Made by a program: the position numbers and the translations under genes. From Planctomycetota bacterium (GTDB lineage Bacteria; Planctomycetota; UBA8742; UBA2392), in contig JAHBXZ010000002.1 of NCBI GenBank assembly GCA_019636215.1, forward strand, positions 124,001-188,000: a stretch of DNA of 64,000 nucleotides, in the 5' to 3' direction. Shown here in pieces: positions 1 to 7,795 of this stretch. The notes beneath the pieces are model-generated. The model did no database searches. It was not told the DNA's origin and saw only the letters and a program-made list of their open reading frames with translations. The first letter of the stretch is position 1, and each line of letters starts with the position of its first letter.

Positions 1-1
1 C

Positions 2-1042
2 CCGCCCGGGACCGAACTTGTGTTCGGCCCCCAGGCTCAGCGACGCACTCGCATCGACGCGGCGCTGGCGGCGGTGATTCATGGCTGGGGATTTGACGAA
101 ATCATTCTGCCGGGTTTTGACAGCGAACAGACCTTTGCCGGAATCGACGGCCTGTACGGCCTGGTAGACCGCGAGGGCAACAACCTTGTTCTGCGTGCGG
201 ACTTCACGCTGCTGGCATCCAAGGCTCTGGCCATGGAGTTGCGCCGCGAGCCCCGCCAGATTCGCGCCACATACGAAGGCCGCGTGTATCGCTTTCAGCC
301 CACCGGGCACGGACACCGTGTCGAGCAGACCCAGCGCGGCCTGGAGTGGGTGAATGCCCGCGGGCCGGTGTATGACGCGGCCTGCCTGATGATGGCGCGA
401 GAGTGCCTGCGTGCCTGCGGCATCAACGATGCCGTCATCGTTGTGGGGCATGCCGGGTTCGTCAACGCCGTGCTGGGCGAGGCCGGGCGCGCGGAGCGCC
501 GGCTGCTGGAGGCACTGGACCACAAGAACCCTTCGCGCATCAAAGTGGTGGCCGAACGCATCGGCCTGCCGCAGGAGAACATCGGCCTGCTGGAGACCCT
601 GCCGCTGTTGACCGGCGGCCATGAAGTGCTGCGCCACGCAGCCAGCCTGGCGACCACCGAGCCCGCCCGCCGCGCGCTGGCGGATCTTGAAGCCATTCAT
701 CGCCTGGTCTCTGAGTGTGGCGGCAACGACCTGCTGTTCGACCTGGGCGAAGTGCGGCAGTTTGACTATTACTCGGGCGCGATGTTCAAGGTCTATGCGC
801 CTGGGGTCGGCGAAGAGTTGGGCGGCGGTGGCCGCTATGACAGGCTCTATGACCAGTTCGGGCTGGATATTGCCGCAGTCGGATTCGGCTTCAATATTGC
901 ACGCCTTGCCGAGGCCGCGCCGCGCGATGCCGACATGGAGAATCAAAGGCAGGCCGTTGACGCGGCCTCGCCGGGTGCGCTGAAGGCCGCACTGGCCCAG
1001 CGCGCCAGTGGCGCAGGTGTGGCAATCACGGGGGGCGCGTGA
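2..1042 (+). CDS. hisZ: ATP phosphoribosyltransferase regulatory subunit HisZ (5' partial)
   Basis: HisZ is the histidyl-tRNA-synthetase-like regulatory partner of short-form HisG in the first step of histidine synthesis. The frame is open to the window edge: bases 2-19 encode P-P-G-T-E-L ahead of the GTG at 20, and P-P-G-T is the usual N-terminal motif of the HisS/HisZ fold. The true start is therefore upstream, and GTG 20 is only an internal valine. The class II aaRS core is visible, including the R-A-D-F-T segment and a G-G-G-G-R-Y-D-R-L motif near the C-terminus. The anticodon-binding domain of a real HisS is absent, and a short HisG follows, so HisZ is favoured. The stop overlaps the hisG start (TGATG). 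Confidence 0.9.
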   Translation, partial: PPGTELVFGPQAQRRTRIDAALAAVIHGWGFDEIILPGFDSEQTFAGIDGLYGLVDREGNNLVLRADFTLLASKALAMELRREPRQIRATYEGRVYRFQPTGHGHRVEQTQRGLEWVNARGPVYDAACLMMARECLRACGINDAVIVVGHAGFVNAVLGEAGRAERRLLEALDHKNPSRIKVVAERIGLPQENIGLLETLPLLTGGHEVLRHAASLATTEPARRALADLEAIHRLVSECGGNDLLFDLGEVRQFDYYSGAMFKVYAPGVGEELGGGGRYDRLYDQFGLDIAAVGFGFNIARLAEAAPRDADMENQRQAVDAASPGALKAALAQRASGAGVAITGGA

Positions 1043-1680
1043 TGCTGCGCATGGCACTGCCCACCGGCCGGGTGCTCAAGGAAGCCCAGAGGGTTCTGGT
1101 CGCGGCAGGACTGGAGCCTGCGGAGGACCTCTTTGCAACCCGCAAGCTGACCGTCGCCAGCCGGTGCGGCCGGGTAGAGTATCTGCTGGTCAAGCCCGTG
1201 GACGCACCTTTGTACGTCGAGCAAGGCGTGGCGGAGTGCGGCATCAGCGGCAAGGACACGCTGATGGAACTTGGTTCTGACCTGCTGGAGCCACTGGACC
1301 TGGGTTTCGCCCGTTGCCGCATGGTGGTGGCCGGTAAAGCCCGGCTGGAGCGCAAAGGTGACAACCTGCTGTCTCCGGTTCGCATTGCCAGCAAATACCC
1401 GCGCGTGGCGACCAACTACTTTCGCAAGAAGGGCATACCGGCCACGGTGTTCAAGCTTTCCGGCAGTGTCGAAATCGGCGCTGTCCTGGGCCTTAGTCAT
1501 TACATCGTCGACATTGTGGAGACCGGCACCACGCTGCGTGAGAACGGGTTGGTGGTGATTGAAGAGATTGCAGATTGCAGCGCGCGGCTGGTGGTCAACC
1601 GCGCGGCCTATTACGCGCGCCTGCCGGAAGTGCGGGCGCTGTTGCAGGACCTGGCCCGGGCGACAGGAGCAACCCCATGA
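1042..1680 (+). CDS. hisG: ATP phosphoribosyltransferase catalytic subunit, short form HisG
   Basis: HisG condenses ATP with PRPP to give phosphoribosyl-ATP, the committed step of histidine biosynthesis. At about 212 residues it is the short form without the C-terminal ACT-like regulatory domain, so it needs HisZ, encoded immediately upstream. Visible motifs are L-P-T-G-R near the N-terminus, G-I-S-G-K-D-T-L, and the PRPP-binding segment D-I-V-E-T-G-T-T-L. ATG 1042 overlaps the hisZ stop; a GTG at 1039 would add one residue. In other bacteria HisG activity is inhibited by histidine and by (p)ppGpp, which matters here because the last gene of the operon carries a ppGpp-hydrolase-like domain. 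Confidence 0.93.
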   Translation: MLRMALPTGRVLKEAQRVLVAAGLEPAEDLFATRKLTVASRCGRVEYLLVKPVDAPLYVEQGVAECGISGKDTLMELGSDLLEPLDLGFARCRMVVAGKARLERKGDNLLSPVRIASKYPRVATNYFRKKGIPATVFKLSGSVEIGAVLGLSHYIVDIVETGTTLRENGLVVIEEIADCSARLVVNRAAYYARLPEVRALLQDLARATGATP

Positions 1681-3071
1681 GCAGTATAGGCATCTATGAA
1701 GTCGGCAGCGACGAGTTCAACGCCTTTCAGGCCCGGCTGAAGGTGCGCAATGAGTTCCGTGACGTGGCCGTCGGGCCTGCGCCGGCAGAGTTGCTGCAGC
1801 GGGCAAAGGAGACCGGGGACAGTGAGTTCGCCGAGTTTGCGGAGCTGTATGCCAAAGATTTGCACCATTCTGCCGCGGCATCCGTTGCGCGGGTGATTGA
1901 ACTGGTGGAAAGCCAGAAAGACGAGGCCGTGCGCCACCTGACCCGGCTGTTTGACGGCCAGGAGTTGCCCAGCAACCGCATCAGGGTCGGCAAAATGGAT
2001 TTGATGAAGGCCGCCGACGGCGTAGATGAAACCCTGCTGAAGACATGCCTGGAGGGCGTTCTGCCCCGCCTGCGGCGCTTTCACGAAAAGCAGAAGGCGG
2101 AATCCTGGCAGGTGGAAGACCAAGGCGGCAGCGTCGGCATTCGCGTGCAGCCGTTGAATCGCGTCGGCCTCTATGTACCCGGCGGGACAGCGTTCTACCC
2201 CAGCACCTTGATGATGACCCTGGTGCCTGCGCAGGTGGCGGGCGTGAAGGAAATCGCGGTGTTCACGCCGCCCGGCGCCCTGGAGAGATCGCCAATCCTT
2301 GCGGCGCTGCTGCTGGAGCTGAACCTGGAGGAAGTCTACCGCGTCGGAGGTGCACAGGCCGTGGCAGCCGCCGCGCTGGGCACCCCCGCGATCGCCCGCT
2401 GTGACAAGCTGGTGGGGCCGGGCAACCTGTTTGTGGCTCTGGCCAAGCGCCAGTTGTTCGGGCGCATCGGCATCGACAGCATTGCCGGGCCCAGTGAGGT
2501 GGTGGTGGTGTTTGACGCTTCGGCTGACGCGCGGCACGTGGCCGCTGACCTGCTGGCGCAGGCCGAGCACGACCCGCAGGCCGCAGCGATTGCCGTTTGC
2601 GACAGCAGTGACGCGGCAACGGCGGTGCAGGCCGAAGTCGACCGACAGCTTGCAGACCTGCCCCGCAAGAACGTCGCCGCCGCAAGCCTGCAGGCCTTCG
2701 GGGCCATCATTGCAGCGCCCAGCAAGGGCTTTGCGTTGCGCATTGCCGATGCGTTTGCCCCGGAACATCTCGAGCTGCTTACCGCCACGGCCGAACAGGA
2801 TGCCGCGCAGATACGTCAGGCCGGGGCAATTTTCGTCGGCCCGTTCGCCCCCGAGGCCTTTGGCGATTACTGCGCAGGCCCGAACCACGTGCTGCCGACC
2901 AGCGGCACGGCGCGCTTTGCAAGTGCCCTTTCCGTGCAGGACTTTACACGTCAAGTCAGTATCATCCGTGGCAGCAAGGAACTGCTGGCGGCCAACCGCG
3001 GCGCGATTGAAACACTGGCCCGCGCCGAAGGGCTTGAAGCTCACGCGCGAAGTGTGGCGGTGCGGTTCTAG
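1677..3071 (+). CDS. hisD: Histidinol dehydrogenase HisD
   Basis: HisD catalyses the last two oxidations, histidinol to histidinal to histidine, using NAD and a catalytic zinc. The 464-residue length is somewhat above the usual 430 or so because of an N-terminal extension of about 30 residues. Visible motifs are Y-V-P-G-G-T-A-F-Y-P-S-T, the G-P-S-E-V segment, F-A-P-E-H-L-E-L (catalytic Glu-His) and A-G-P-N-H-V-L-P-T. The ATG overlaps the hisG stop by four bases (ATGA), so this start is preferred over an upstream in-frame ATG at 1575 that lies inside hisG. Confidence 0.95.
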   Translation: MSSIGIYEVGSDEFNAFQARLKVRNEFRDVAVGPAPAELLQRAKETGDSEFAEFAELYAKDLHHSAAASVARVIELVESQKDEAVRHLTRLFDGQELPSNRIRVGKMDLMKAADGVDETLLKTCLEGVLPRLRRFHEKQKAESWQVEDQGGSVGIRVQPLNRVGLYVPGGTAFYPSTLMMTLVPAQVAGVKEIAVFTPPGALERSPILAALLLELNLEEVYRVGGAQAVAAAALGTPAIARCDKLVGPGNLFVALAKRQLFGRIGIDSIAGPSEVVVVFDASADARHVAADLLAQAEHDPQAAAIAVCDSSDAATAVQAEVDRQLADLPRKNVAAASLQAFGAIIAAPSKGFALRIADAFAPEHLELLTATAEQDAAQIRQAGAIFVGPFAPEAFGDYCAGPNHVLPTSGTARFASALSVQDFTRQVSIIRGSKELLAANRGAIETLARAEGLEAHARSVAVRF

Positions 3072-3087
3072 CGCGGTTGTGCAGCCG

Positions 3088-3188
3088 CGTTGAGTGTCAT
3101 GGGTCAAGGGCAGCAATCGGGCGTCAGGGCGAGGCTATTCGGTACGAATGACAGCCGGGCTTGACCCTCAACTGTCGACCCTTAACTC
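3088..3188. repeat. GTTGAC/GTCAAC-type inverted repeat, copy 1
   Basis: The only sizeable gap in the his operon, between hisD and hisC, holds an imperfect inverted repeat. The left arm is 3088-3111 (GTTGAGTGTCATGGGTCAAG) and the right arm is 3160-3188, built from TTGACCCTCAAC and GTCGACCCTTAAC units. The right arm ends 13 bases before the hisC start and just ahead of its ribosome binding site. Related copies lie at 9715-9788, 16994-17098 and 47946-48025. The function is unknown; a transcript hairpin or a palindromic protein site is possible. Confidence 0.55.
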
Positions 3189-3201
3189 TTTACGGAGTTC
3201 C

Positions 3202-4293
3202 ATGCAGAACACTACGTTCCGGTTCTTTAAAGAGCAGCTTGCCCGCCTTGCCGGTGGGTACAAGCTGGATGTCCCGGCGTGCCCGGTGAAGCTGAACCAG
3301 AACGAGAACCCCTACGACTGGCCGGCGACTCTCAAGCAGGCGGTGTTTGAGCACGTGCGCGAGCAGGACTGGAACCGCTATCCGCCCTTTGTACCGCAGG
3401 AGTTCACGGCCCGCGTGGCGCGTTACCTGAACGTCGACCCCACGCAGGTGCTGGTCGGCAACGGCAGCAACGAACTGCTCTACGCGATCTTCGTGGCAAC
3501 CCTTGAGACCGGCCGCAAGGTCGTCATCCCGCAGCCAACGTTCACGCTGTACAAGCTTCTGGCCGAACTGCTGGGCGCACAGGTCATCACCACCGGGCTT
3601 GGGCCCGACATGCAGTACGATGCGGCAGCACTGGAGACCGCGGCGCGGGATGCCAGCGTGGTGGTCCTGGCGTCTCCGAACAACCCCACGGGCAGTGTGA
3701 TCAACCCGATGGACCTGGAACACCTGGTGCAGACCACAAGCGCCTTGTGGGTCGTTGACGAGGCCTACTTTGAGTTCCATGGCGAAACCGCACTGGAACT
3801 CGTTCGCACCTGCCCGAACCTTGTGGTGCTGCGGACTTTCAGCAAGGCATTTGCCACGGCCGGCCTGCGTTTTGGCTGCATGGTGTGCCACCCTGACGCG
3901 CTGACCATGTTCGCCGCGGCCAAACTGCCCTACAACCTGAACATCTTCACCATGGCGGCGGTTGAAGTGGCCATTGAGCACGCCGTGACGCTCAAGGGGC
4001 GCCTGGAAGAAATCAAGCGCGAACGCGAGCGCGTGACGCGCCTGCTGAAGGCCAGCAAGGGCGTGCACGTGTACCCGTCGCGCGCGAACTTCCTGCTGTT
4101 TGAGACAGACCGAAACCCTCGCGCCCTGTGGCAGTCGATGGTGAACCGGGGCGTACTGACGCGCGATGTTTCGGGCTATCCGGGATTGGGCAAGGCTCTG
4201 CGCGTGAGCATAGGCCGCCCCGAAGAGAACGACGCGTTTCTGAAGGCACTTGAGTACGCCATCACGGAAGTCCCGCCGGAGGCAAAGTCATGA
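3202..4293 (+). CDS. hisC: Histidinol-phosphate aminotransferase HisC
   Basis: HisC is a PLP-dependent class I/II aminotransferase that converts imidazole-acetol phosphate and glutamate to histidinol phosphate. The start at 3202 gives 363 residues, follows an ACGGAG ribosome site, and begins in the usual place relative to the L-N-Q-N-E-N-P-Y motif. The in-frame ATG at 3094 would add an implausible repeat-derived extension. Visible features are A-S-P-N-N-P-T-G near 158-164, Asp187 in V-V-D-E-A-Y, and the PLP Schiff-base lysine Lys215 in R-T-F-S-K-A-F. The gene ends in a four-base overlap with hisB. Confidence 0.94.
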   Translation: MQNTTFRFFKEQLARLAGGYKLDVPACPVKLNQNENPYDWPATLKQAVFEHVREQDWNRYPPFVPQEFTARVARYLNVDPTQVLVGNGSNELLYAIFVATLETGRKVVIPQPTFTLYKLLAELLGAQVITTGLGPDMQYDAAALETAARDASVVVLASPNNPTGSVINPMDLEHLVQTTSALWVVDEAYFEFHGETALELVRTCPNLVVLRTFSKAFATAGLRFGCMVCHPDALTMFAAAKLPYNLNIFTMAAVEVAIEHAVTLKGRLEEIKRERERVTRLLKASKGVHVYPSRANFLLFETDRNPRALWQSMVNRGVLTRDVSGYPGLGKALRVSIGRPEENDAFLKALEYAITEVPPEAKS

Positions 4294-4880
4294 GTAGGCA
4301 GGCCAAAGTCAGCCGCAAGACCGGCGAAACCGATGTGCATGTTGAACTGAACATCGACGGCGCAGGGAAGTTCGACATCAAGACCGGCATCGGTTTTCTG
4401 GACCACATGCTGGAGCTGTTCACCCGTCACGGCCTGTTTGACATCCGCGTAGCCTGTACCGGCGACCTGCACGTTGACGCGCACCACAGTGTAGAGGACA
4501 TTGCCATCACCCTGGGCGAGGCTTTCAAGCAGGCGGCTGGAGACAAGCAGGGCGTCGTGCGTTACGGATCTGCGTACATTCCCATGGACGAAACGCTGGT
4601 GCGCTGCGCACTGGATTTGAGCGGTCGTCCATACTTTGTGCCCAACCTGGGCGAGCTGCGCCGCGAAGTCGTGGGCGGCCTGCCGACGGAAATGGTCGAG
4701 CACTTCTTTCGCAGCCTGAGCACGCACTTTCCGATGAACCTGCACATTGACGTGATCCGGGGGCACGACACTCATCACATTGTTGAGGGCGTGTTCAAGA
4801 GCGTCACTCGCGCACTGCGTACTGCACTGACCGTAGACCCGCGGCAACAGGGCGTGCCCAGCACAAAGGGCGTGCTGTGA
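4290..4880 (+). CDS. hisB: Imidazoleglycerol-phosphate dehydratase HisB
   Basis: HisB dehydrates imidazoleglycerol phosphate to imidazole-acetol phosphate using a dinuclear metal centre. The 196-residue protein is the monofunctional form with no histidinol-phosphatase domain. Paired metal-binding motifs are visible: G-F-L-D-H-M-L with D-A-H-H-S-V-E-D in the first half, and R-S-L-S-T-H with D-T-H-H-I-V-E in the second half. It overlaps hisC and hisH by four bases on each side. No histidinol-phosphate phosphatase is recognised in the operon. The nearby PHP-family gene at 18377 does not belong to it. Confidence 0.95.
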   Translation: MSRQAKVSRKTGETDVHVELNIDGAGKFDIKTGIGFLDHMLELFTRHGLFDIRVACTGDLHVDAHHSVEDIAITLGEAFKQAAGDKQGVVRYGSAYIPMDETLVRCALDLSGRPYFVPNLGELRREVVGGLPTEMVEHFFRSLSTHFPMNLHIDVIRGHDTHHIVEGVFKSVTRALRTALTVDPRQQGVPSTKGVL

Positions 4881-5485
4881 GCAGCGTTGGCGTCATTGAC
4901 TCTGGCATCTGCAACCTGGGCAGCATCTCGCGCGCGCTGGAACGCGCGGGCGGACAAGTTCAGGTTGTGACCACGCCCGAAGAGTTGGCCATCCAGCAGC
5001 GCCTCATACTGCCGGGGGTCGGCAGTTTCCCCGCCGGCATGGATTCGCTGGAGTCACGTGGCCTGGACAAAGCCATTGTCGCCTTTGCCGCCACGGGCAA
5101 GCCTGTGTTCGGAATCTGTCTCGGCATGCAGTTGCTGTTCGAAACCGGCCAGGAGTTCGGCCTGCGTAAGGGCCTGGGGTTGATTCCCGGCCGCGTTCGA
5201 GCGATCAAGGCCGGCGAGCTTGCGGTGCCGCACATGGGCTGGAACAGCATTGCGCCGGCGCAGGAGGATCCGCTGCTGGCGGGCCTGCCGAGTGAGGCGT
5301 TCTTTTACTTTGTGCACAGCTTTGTCTGCGAGCCCGCTTCGGAACACGTGCTGGCCCGGACAACCTACGGCGAAACGTTCTGCAGCATGGTGCGCAACGG
5401 CAACGTGCGCGGACTTCAGGCCCACCCCGAAAAGAGCCAGCAGTGCGGGGCAACGGTGCTGCGCAACTTTCTGGGACTTGCATGA
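4877..5485 (+). CDS. hisH: Imidazole glycerol phosphate synthase, glutaminase subunit HisH
   Basis: HisH hydrolyses glutamine and channels ammonia to HisF. It is a class I glutamine amidotransferase with a complete triad: nucleophile Cys81 in G-I-C-L-G-M-Q, and His183 and Glu185 in Q-A-H-P-E-K-S. The oxyanion-strand segment P-G-V-G-S-F is also present. GTG 4877 overlaps the hisB stop and places the V-I-D-S-G-I-C-N-L start motif correctly. At 202 residues it has normal family length. Confidence 0.94.
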   Translation: MSSVGVIDSGICNLGSISRALERAGGQVQVVTTPEELAIQQRLILPGVGSFPAGMDSLESRGLDKAIVAFAATGKPVFGICLGMQLLFETGQEFGLRKGLGLIPGRVRAIKAGELAVPHMGWNSIAPAQEDPLLAGLPSEAFFYFVHSFVCEPASEHVLARTTYGETFCSMVRNGNVRGLQAHPEKSQQCGATVLRNFLGLA

Positions 5486-6222
5486 GCAACTTCACACTGT
5501 ACCCGGCGATTGACCTGCGTGGCGGCAAGGCCGTGCGGCTTACTCAGGGCCGCGCCGACCAGCAGACGGTCTATGGCGACGACCCGCCCGCCATCGCGCG
5601 CGACTTTGCCTCGCGCGGTGCCAGGTGGCTGCATGTAATAAACCTTGATGGCGCCTTTGGCGATGATTCGCGCAACCTTGAAATCCTGCGCGCCATCTGC
5701 GCGTCCGTGTCTGTGCCGGTCCAGTTCGGTGGCGGCTTGCGCCGGGAAGCTGATGTGGATCTCGCCCTGCAGGCCGGGGCCAAGCGCGTGATTTTAGGGA
5801 CGACAGCTTTGCGTGAGCCGCAACTGGTGCGAACACTGGCGCGAAGACTGGGCGAGAGGCTGGCTGTAGGCATTGACGCCAAAGGCGGCAAGGTGGCAGT
5901 TTCGGGCTGGGTCGAAGTCAGTGAGACTACCAGCCTGGAGCTTGCCCGCCGCATGATCGACGCTGGGGTCAACCGCTTCGTGTACACGGACATCAGCCGC
6001 GATGGCATGCTGGTCGGCCCTGACCTTGACGGCGCGCGCGCCATCGGCAGGCTTGGCGCACACGTGATCGCCAGCGGCGGAGTGGGGGATTTGACACATG
6101 TCAGGGCCGCAGCAGGCGCAAACGACGGGGTTGACGGCCTGATTGTGGGAAAGGCGTTGTATGAGGCCCGATTTACGCTAAATGAAGCATTGGCGGCGGT
6201 TAACGCGCCCAAAGGAAACTGA
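5482..6222 (+). CDS. hisA: ProFAR isomerase HisA (canonical copy)
   Basis: HisA is a (beta/alpha)8-barrel enzyme that isomerises ProFAR to PRFAR. At 246 residues it has normal length. The catalytic set is intact: Asp11 in A-I-D-L-R-G-G, Asp132 in V-G-I-D-A-K-G, and Thr169 in Y-T-D-I-S-R-D-G. Phosphate-binding glycines occur at Q-F-G-G-G and A-S-G-G-V. The start is the ATG overlapping the hisH stop; an in-frame ATG at 5443 lies inside hisH and is not needed. This intact copy is the reference for the divergent paralogue immediately downstream. Confidence 0.94.
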   Translation: MSNFTLYPAIDLRGGKAVRLTQGRADQQTVYGDDPPAIARDFASRGARWLHVINLDGAFGDDSRNLEILRAICASVSVPVQFGGGLRREADVDLALQAGAKRVILGTTALREPQLVRTLARRLGERLAVGIDAKGGKVAVSGWVEVSETTSLELARRMIDAGVNRFVYTDISRDGMLVGPDLDGARAIGRLGAHVIASGGVGDLTHVRAAAGANDGVDGLIVGKALYEARFTLNEALAAVNAPKGN

Positions 6223-6223
6223 T

Positions 6224-7003
6224 ATGCCCGGATTCACCGTATACCCGGCCATTGAACTGCGCGGCGGCGCGGCCCTGAAGTACGAATCGGTCGGCGTCGG
6301 CACCCGTGCCAATCGCGCCGAAGTAATCGCCTACGCCAAAGAGTTTGAGGCCCAGGGTGCCGAGTTCATTCACCTGTTCAACCTCGATGGCCCTTTCACT
6401 GTGGGGGAGGCCGAGCATTCCGGCAGCGTACTGGCCGGGGCCCAGCGAAACCTGGAAGCCCTGATGCTGCTGGCCAAGCAGATCAAGACCCCGTTGCAGT
6501 TCGGTGGGGGCGTGCGCGACGCTGACGGCCTGAAGCGTCTTGTGCAACTTGGTGCAAAGCGCGTCGCGCTGGGCGACGCGGCCATGCGCGATCCTGCCAT
6601 GGTCAAGGCCGCATTGGCGTTCAACGCGGATGCCGTGGTTGTGGCAATCAACGTCAAGGATGGCATTGCCGTGGGCCAGGAATGGGTACGGGACAACAGC
6701 AAGCTGCGCCCCGAGGAACTTGCCGCCGAACTGAAGAAAGCCGGCGTTCAGCATGTCATCTACCAGGATGCCAATGCCGAGTCCGGCGCGCAAAACCCGA
6801 ACTTTCTGGGTGCGGGCCGCGTGGGCGCCGCGGGCGTGGACGTTATCATGGCCGGGGGCATCAGCAGCCTGGCGCAGATTCGCCAGTGCGCGGCCACGCC
6901 GGGCATTGCCGGAGTGCTGGTCGGCAAAGCCATTGCCCAGGGCAAGTTCACAGTCAAGCAGGCAATTGAAACCGGCGCTGCCGGGTTCAAAGAACGCAAA
7001 TAG
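6224..7003 (+). CDS. HisA-fold paralogue lacking the catalytic residues
   Basis: This 259-residue protein aligns end to end with HisA: P-A-I-E-L-R-G-G at the N-terminus, Q-F-G-G-G-V-R, A-G-G-I-S-S and V-L-V-G-K-A near the C-terminus. All three key positions are changed, however. The first catalytic Asp is Glu11, the second is Asn143 (A-I-N-V-K), and the Thr is Gln181 (Y-Q-D-A). The R-D-G loop is also lost. The fold and both phosphate-binding ends therefore look kept while ProFAR isomerase chemistry probably is not. It lies between hisA and hisF with 1-2 base gaps, so it is co-expressed with them. It could be a HisA/HisF/HisH partner, a ligand sensor or a new isomerase; the function is unknown. 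Confidence 0.85.
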   Translation: MPGFTVYPAIELRGGAALKYESVGVGTRANRAEVIAYAKEFEAQGAEFIHLFNLDGPFTVGEAEHSGSVLAGAQRNLEALMLLAKQIKTPLQFGGGVRDADGLKRLVQLGAKRVALGDAAMRDPAMVKAALAFNADAVVVAINVKDGIAVGQEWVRDNSKLRPEELAAELKKAGVQHVIYQDANAESGAQNPNFLGAGRVGAAGVDVIMAGGISSLAQIRQCAATPGIAGVLVGKAIAQGKFTVKQAIETGAAGFKERK

Positions 7004-7005
7004 AA

Positions 7006-7776
7006 ATGCTGGCAAAGCGCATCATACCGTGTCTGGACGTCAAGGACGGCCGGGTCGTGAAGGGCGTCAACTTTGTCGGCTTGCGCGACGCGGGCGACCC
7101 CGTGGAGTGCGCCAGGCGCTATGACGCCGAAGAAGCCGATGAGCTTGTCTTTCTGGACATCACCGCAAGCAGCGACGGGCGCAATACCATTGTGGAACTT
7201 GCGCGGCACTGTGCGGAGTCACTCAGCATCCCCTTCACCATCGGCGGCGGTGTGCGAACTGTGGCTGACTTTGAACGCCTGCTGCGCGCCGGGGCCGACA
7301 AAGTGGCCATGAACAGCGCCGCCGTGCGCGACCCAGGGCTGATCCGCCAGTGCTCGCAGCGTTTCGGCACACAGGCCGTGGTGCTGGCCGTGGACGCGCG
7401 GCAGATCGCACCGGGCAGGTGGAATGTGTACGTAAAAGGTGGCCGCGAAGACACCGGGCTTGATGCGCTGGATTGGGTCAGGCGGGGCACAGACTCAGGG
7501 GCCGGGGAGATCCTGCTGACCAGCATGGATCGCGACGGCACCGGCAAGGGCTATGACATCGAACTCACCACGCGGGCTGTGCAGGCCGTTCGAGTTCCTG
7601 TCATCGCCAGCGGCGGAGTTGGTACACTGGCTCACCTCGAGGAAGGCCTGAAGGCTGGTGCAGGCGGCGTACTGGCCGCGGGCATCTTTCACTTCGGGCA
7701 GCACAGCGTGCGCGAGGCCAAAGCTTACCTGCGGGCGCACGGTGTAGCGGTAAGGCCGCCTTTGGCGGCCGTGTAA
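7006..7776 (+). CDS. hisF: Imidazole glycerol phosphate synthase, cyclase subunit HisF
   Basis: HisF combines PRFAR with ammonia from HisH to give imidazoleglycerol phosphate and AICAR. The barrel has the canonical catalytic pair, Asp11 in P-C-L-D-V-K-D-G and Asp130 in L-A-V-D-A-R, exactly at family numbering. T-S-M-D-R-D-G-T and the phosphate-binding I-A-S-G-G-V are also present. At 256 residues it has normal length. It starts two bases after the HisA-like paralogue and ends 19 bases before the hisIE fusion. Confidence 0.95.
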   Translation: MLAKRIIPCLDVKDGRVVKGVNFVGLRDAGDPVECARRYDAEEADELVFLDITASSDGRNTIVELARHCAESLSIPFTIGGGVRTVADFERLLRAGADKVAMNSAAVRDPGLIRQCSQRFGTQAVVLAVDARQIAPGRWNVYVKGGREDTGLDALDWVRRGTDSGAGEILLTSMDRDGTGKGYDIELTTRAVQAVRVPVIASGGVGTLAHLEEGLKAGAGGVLAAGIFHFGQHSVREAKAYLRAHGVAVRPPLAAV

Positions 7777-7795
7777 CAGCAACCGGAAGCAACCC

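Noticed and set aside
2..1042. First gene as histidyl-tRNA synthetase
   Set aside because: It lacks the anticodon-binding domain and is coupled to a short HisG, so HisZ is the better call.
1611..3116. Minus-strand open frame of 501 codons opposite hisD
   Set aside because: It mirrors the codon positions of a clearly real gene in GC-rich DNA. The translation has no family features, and it overlaps hisD completely.
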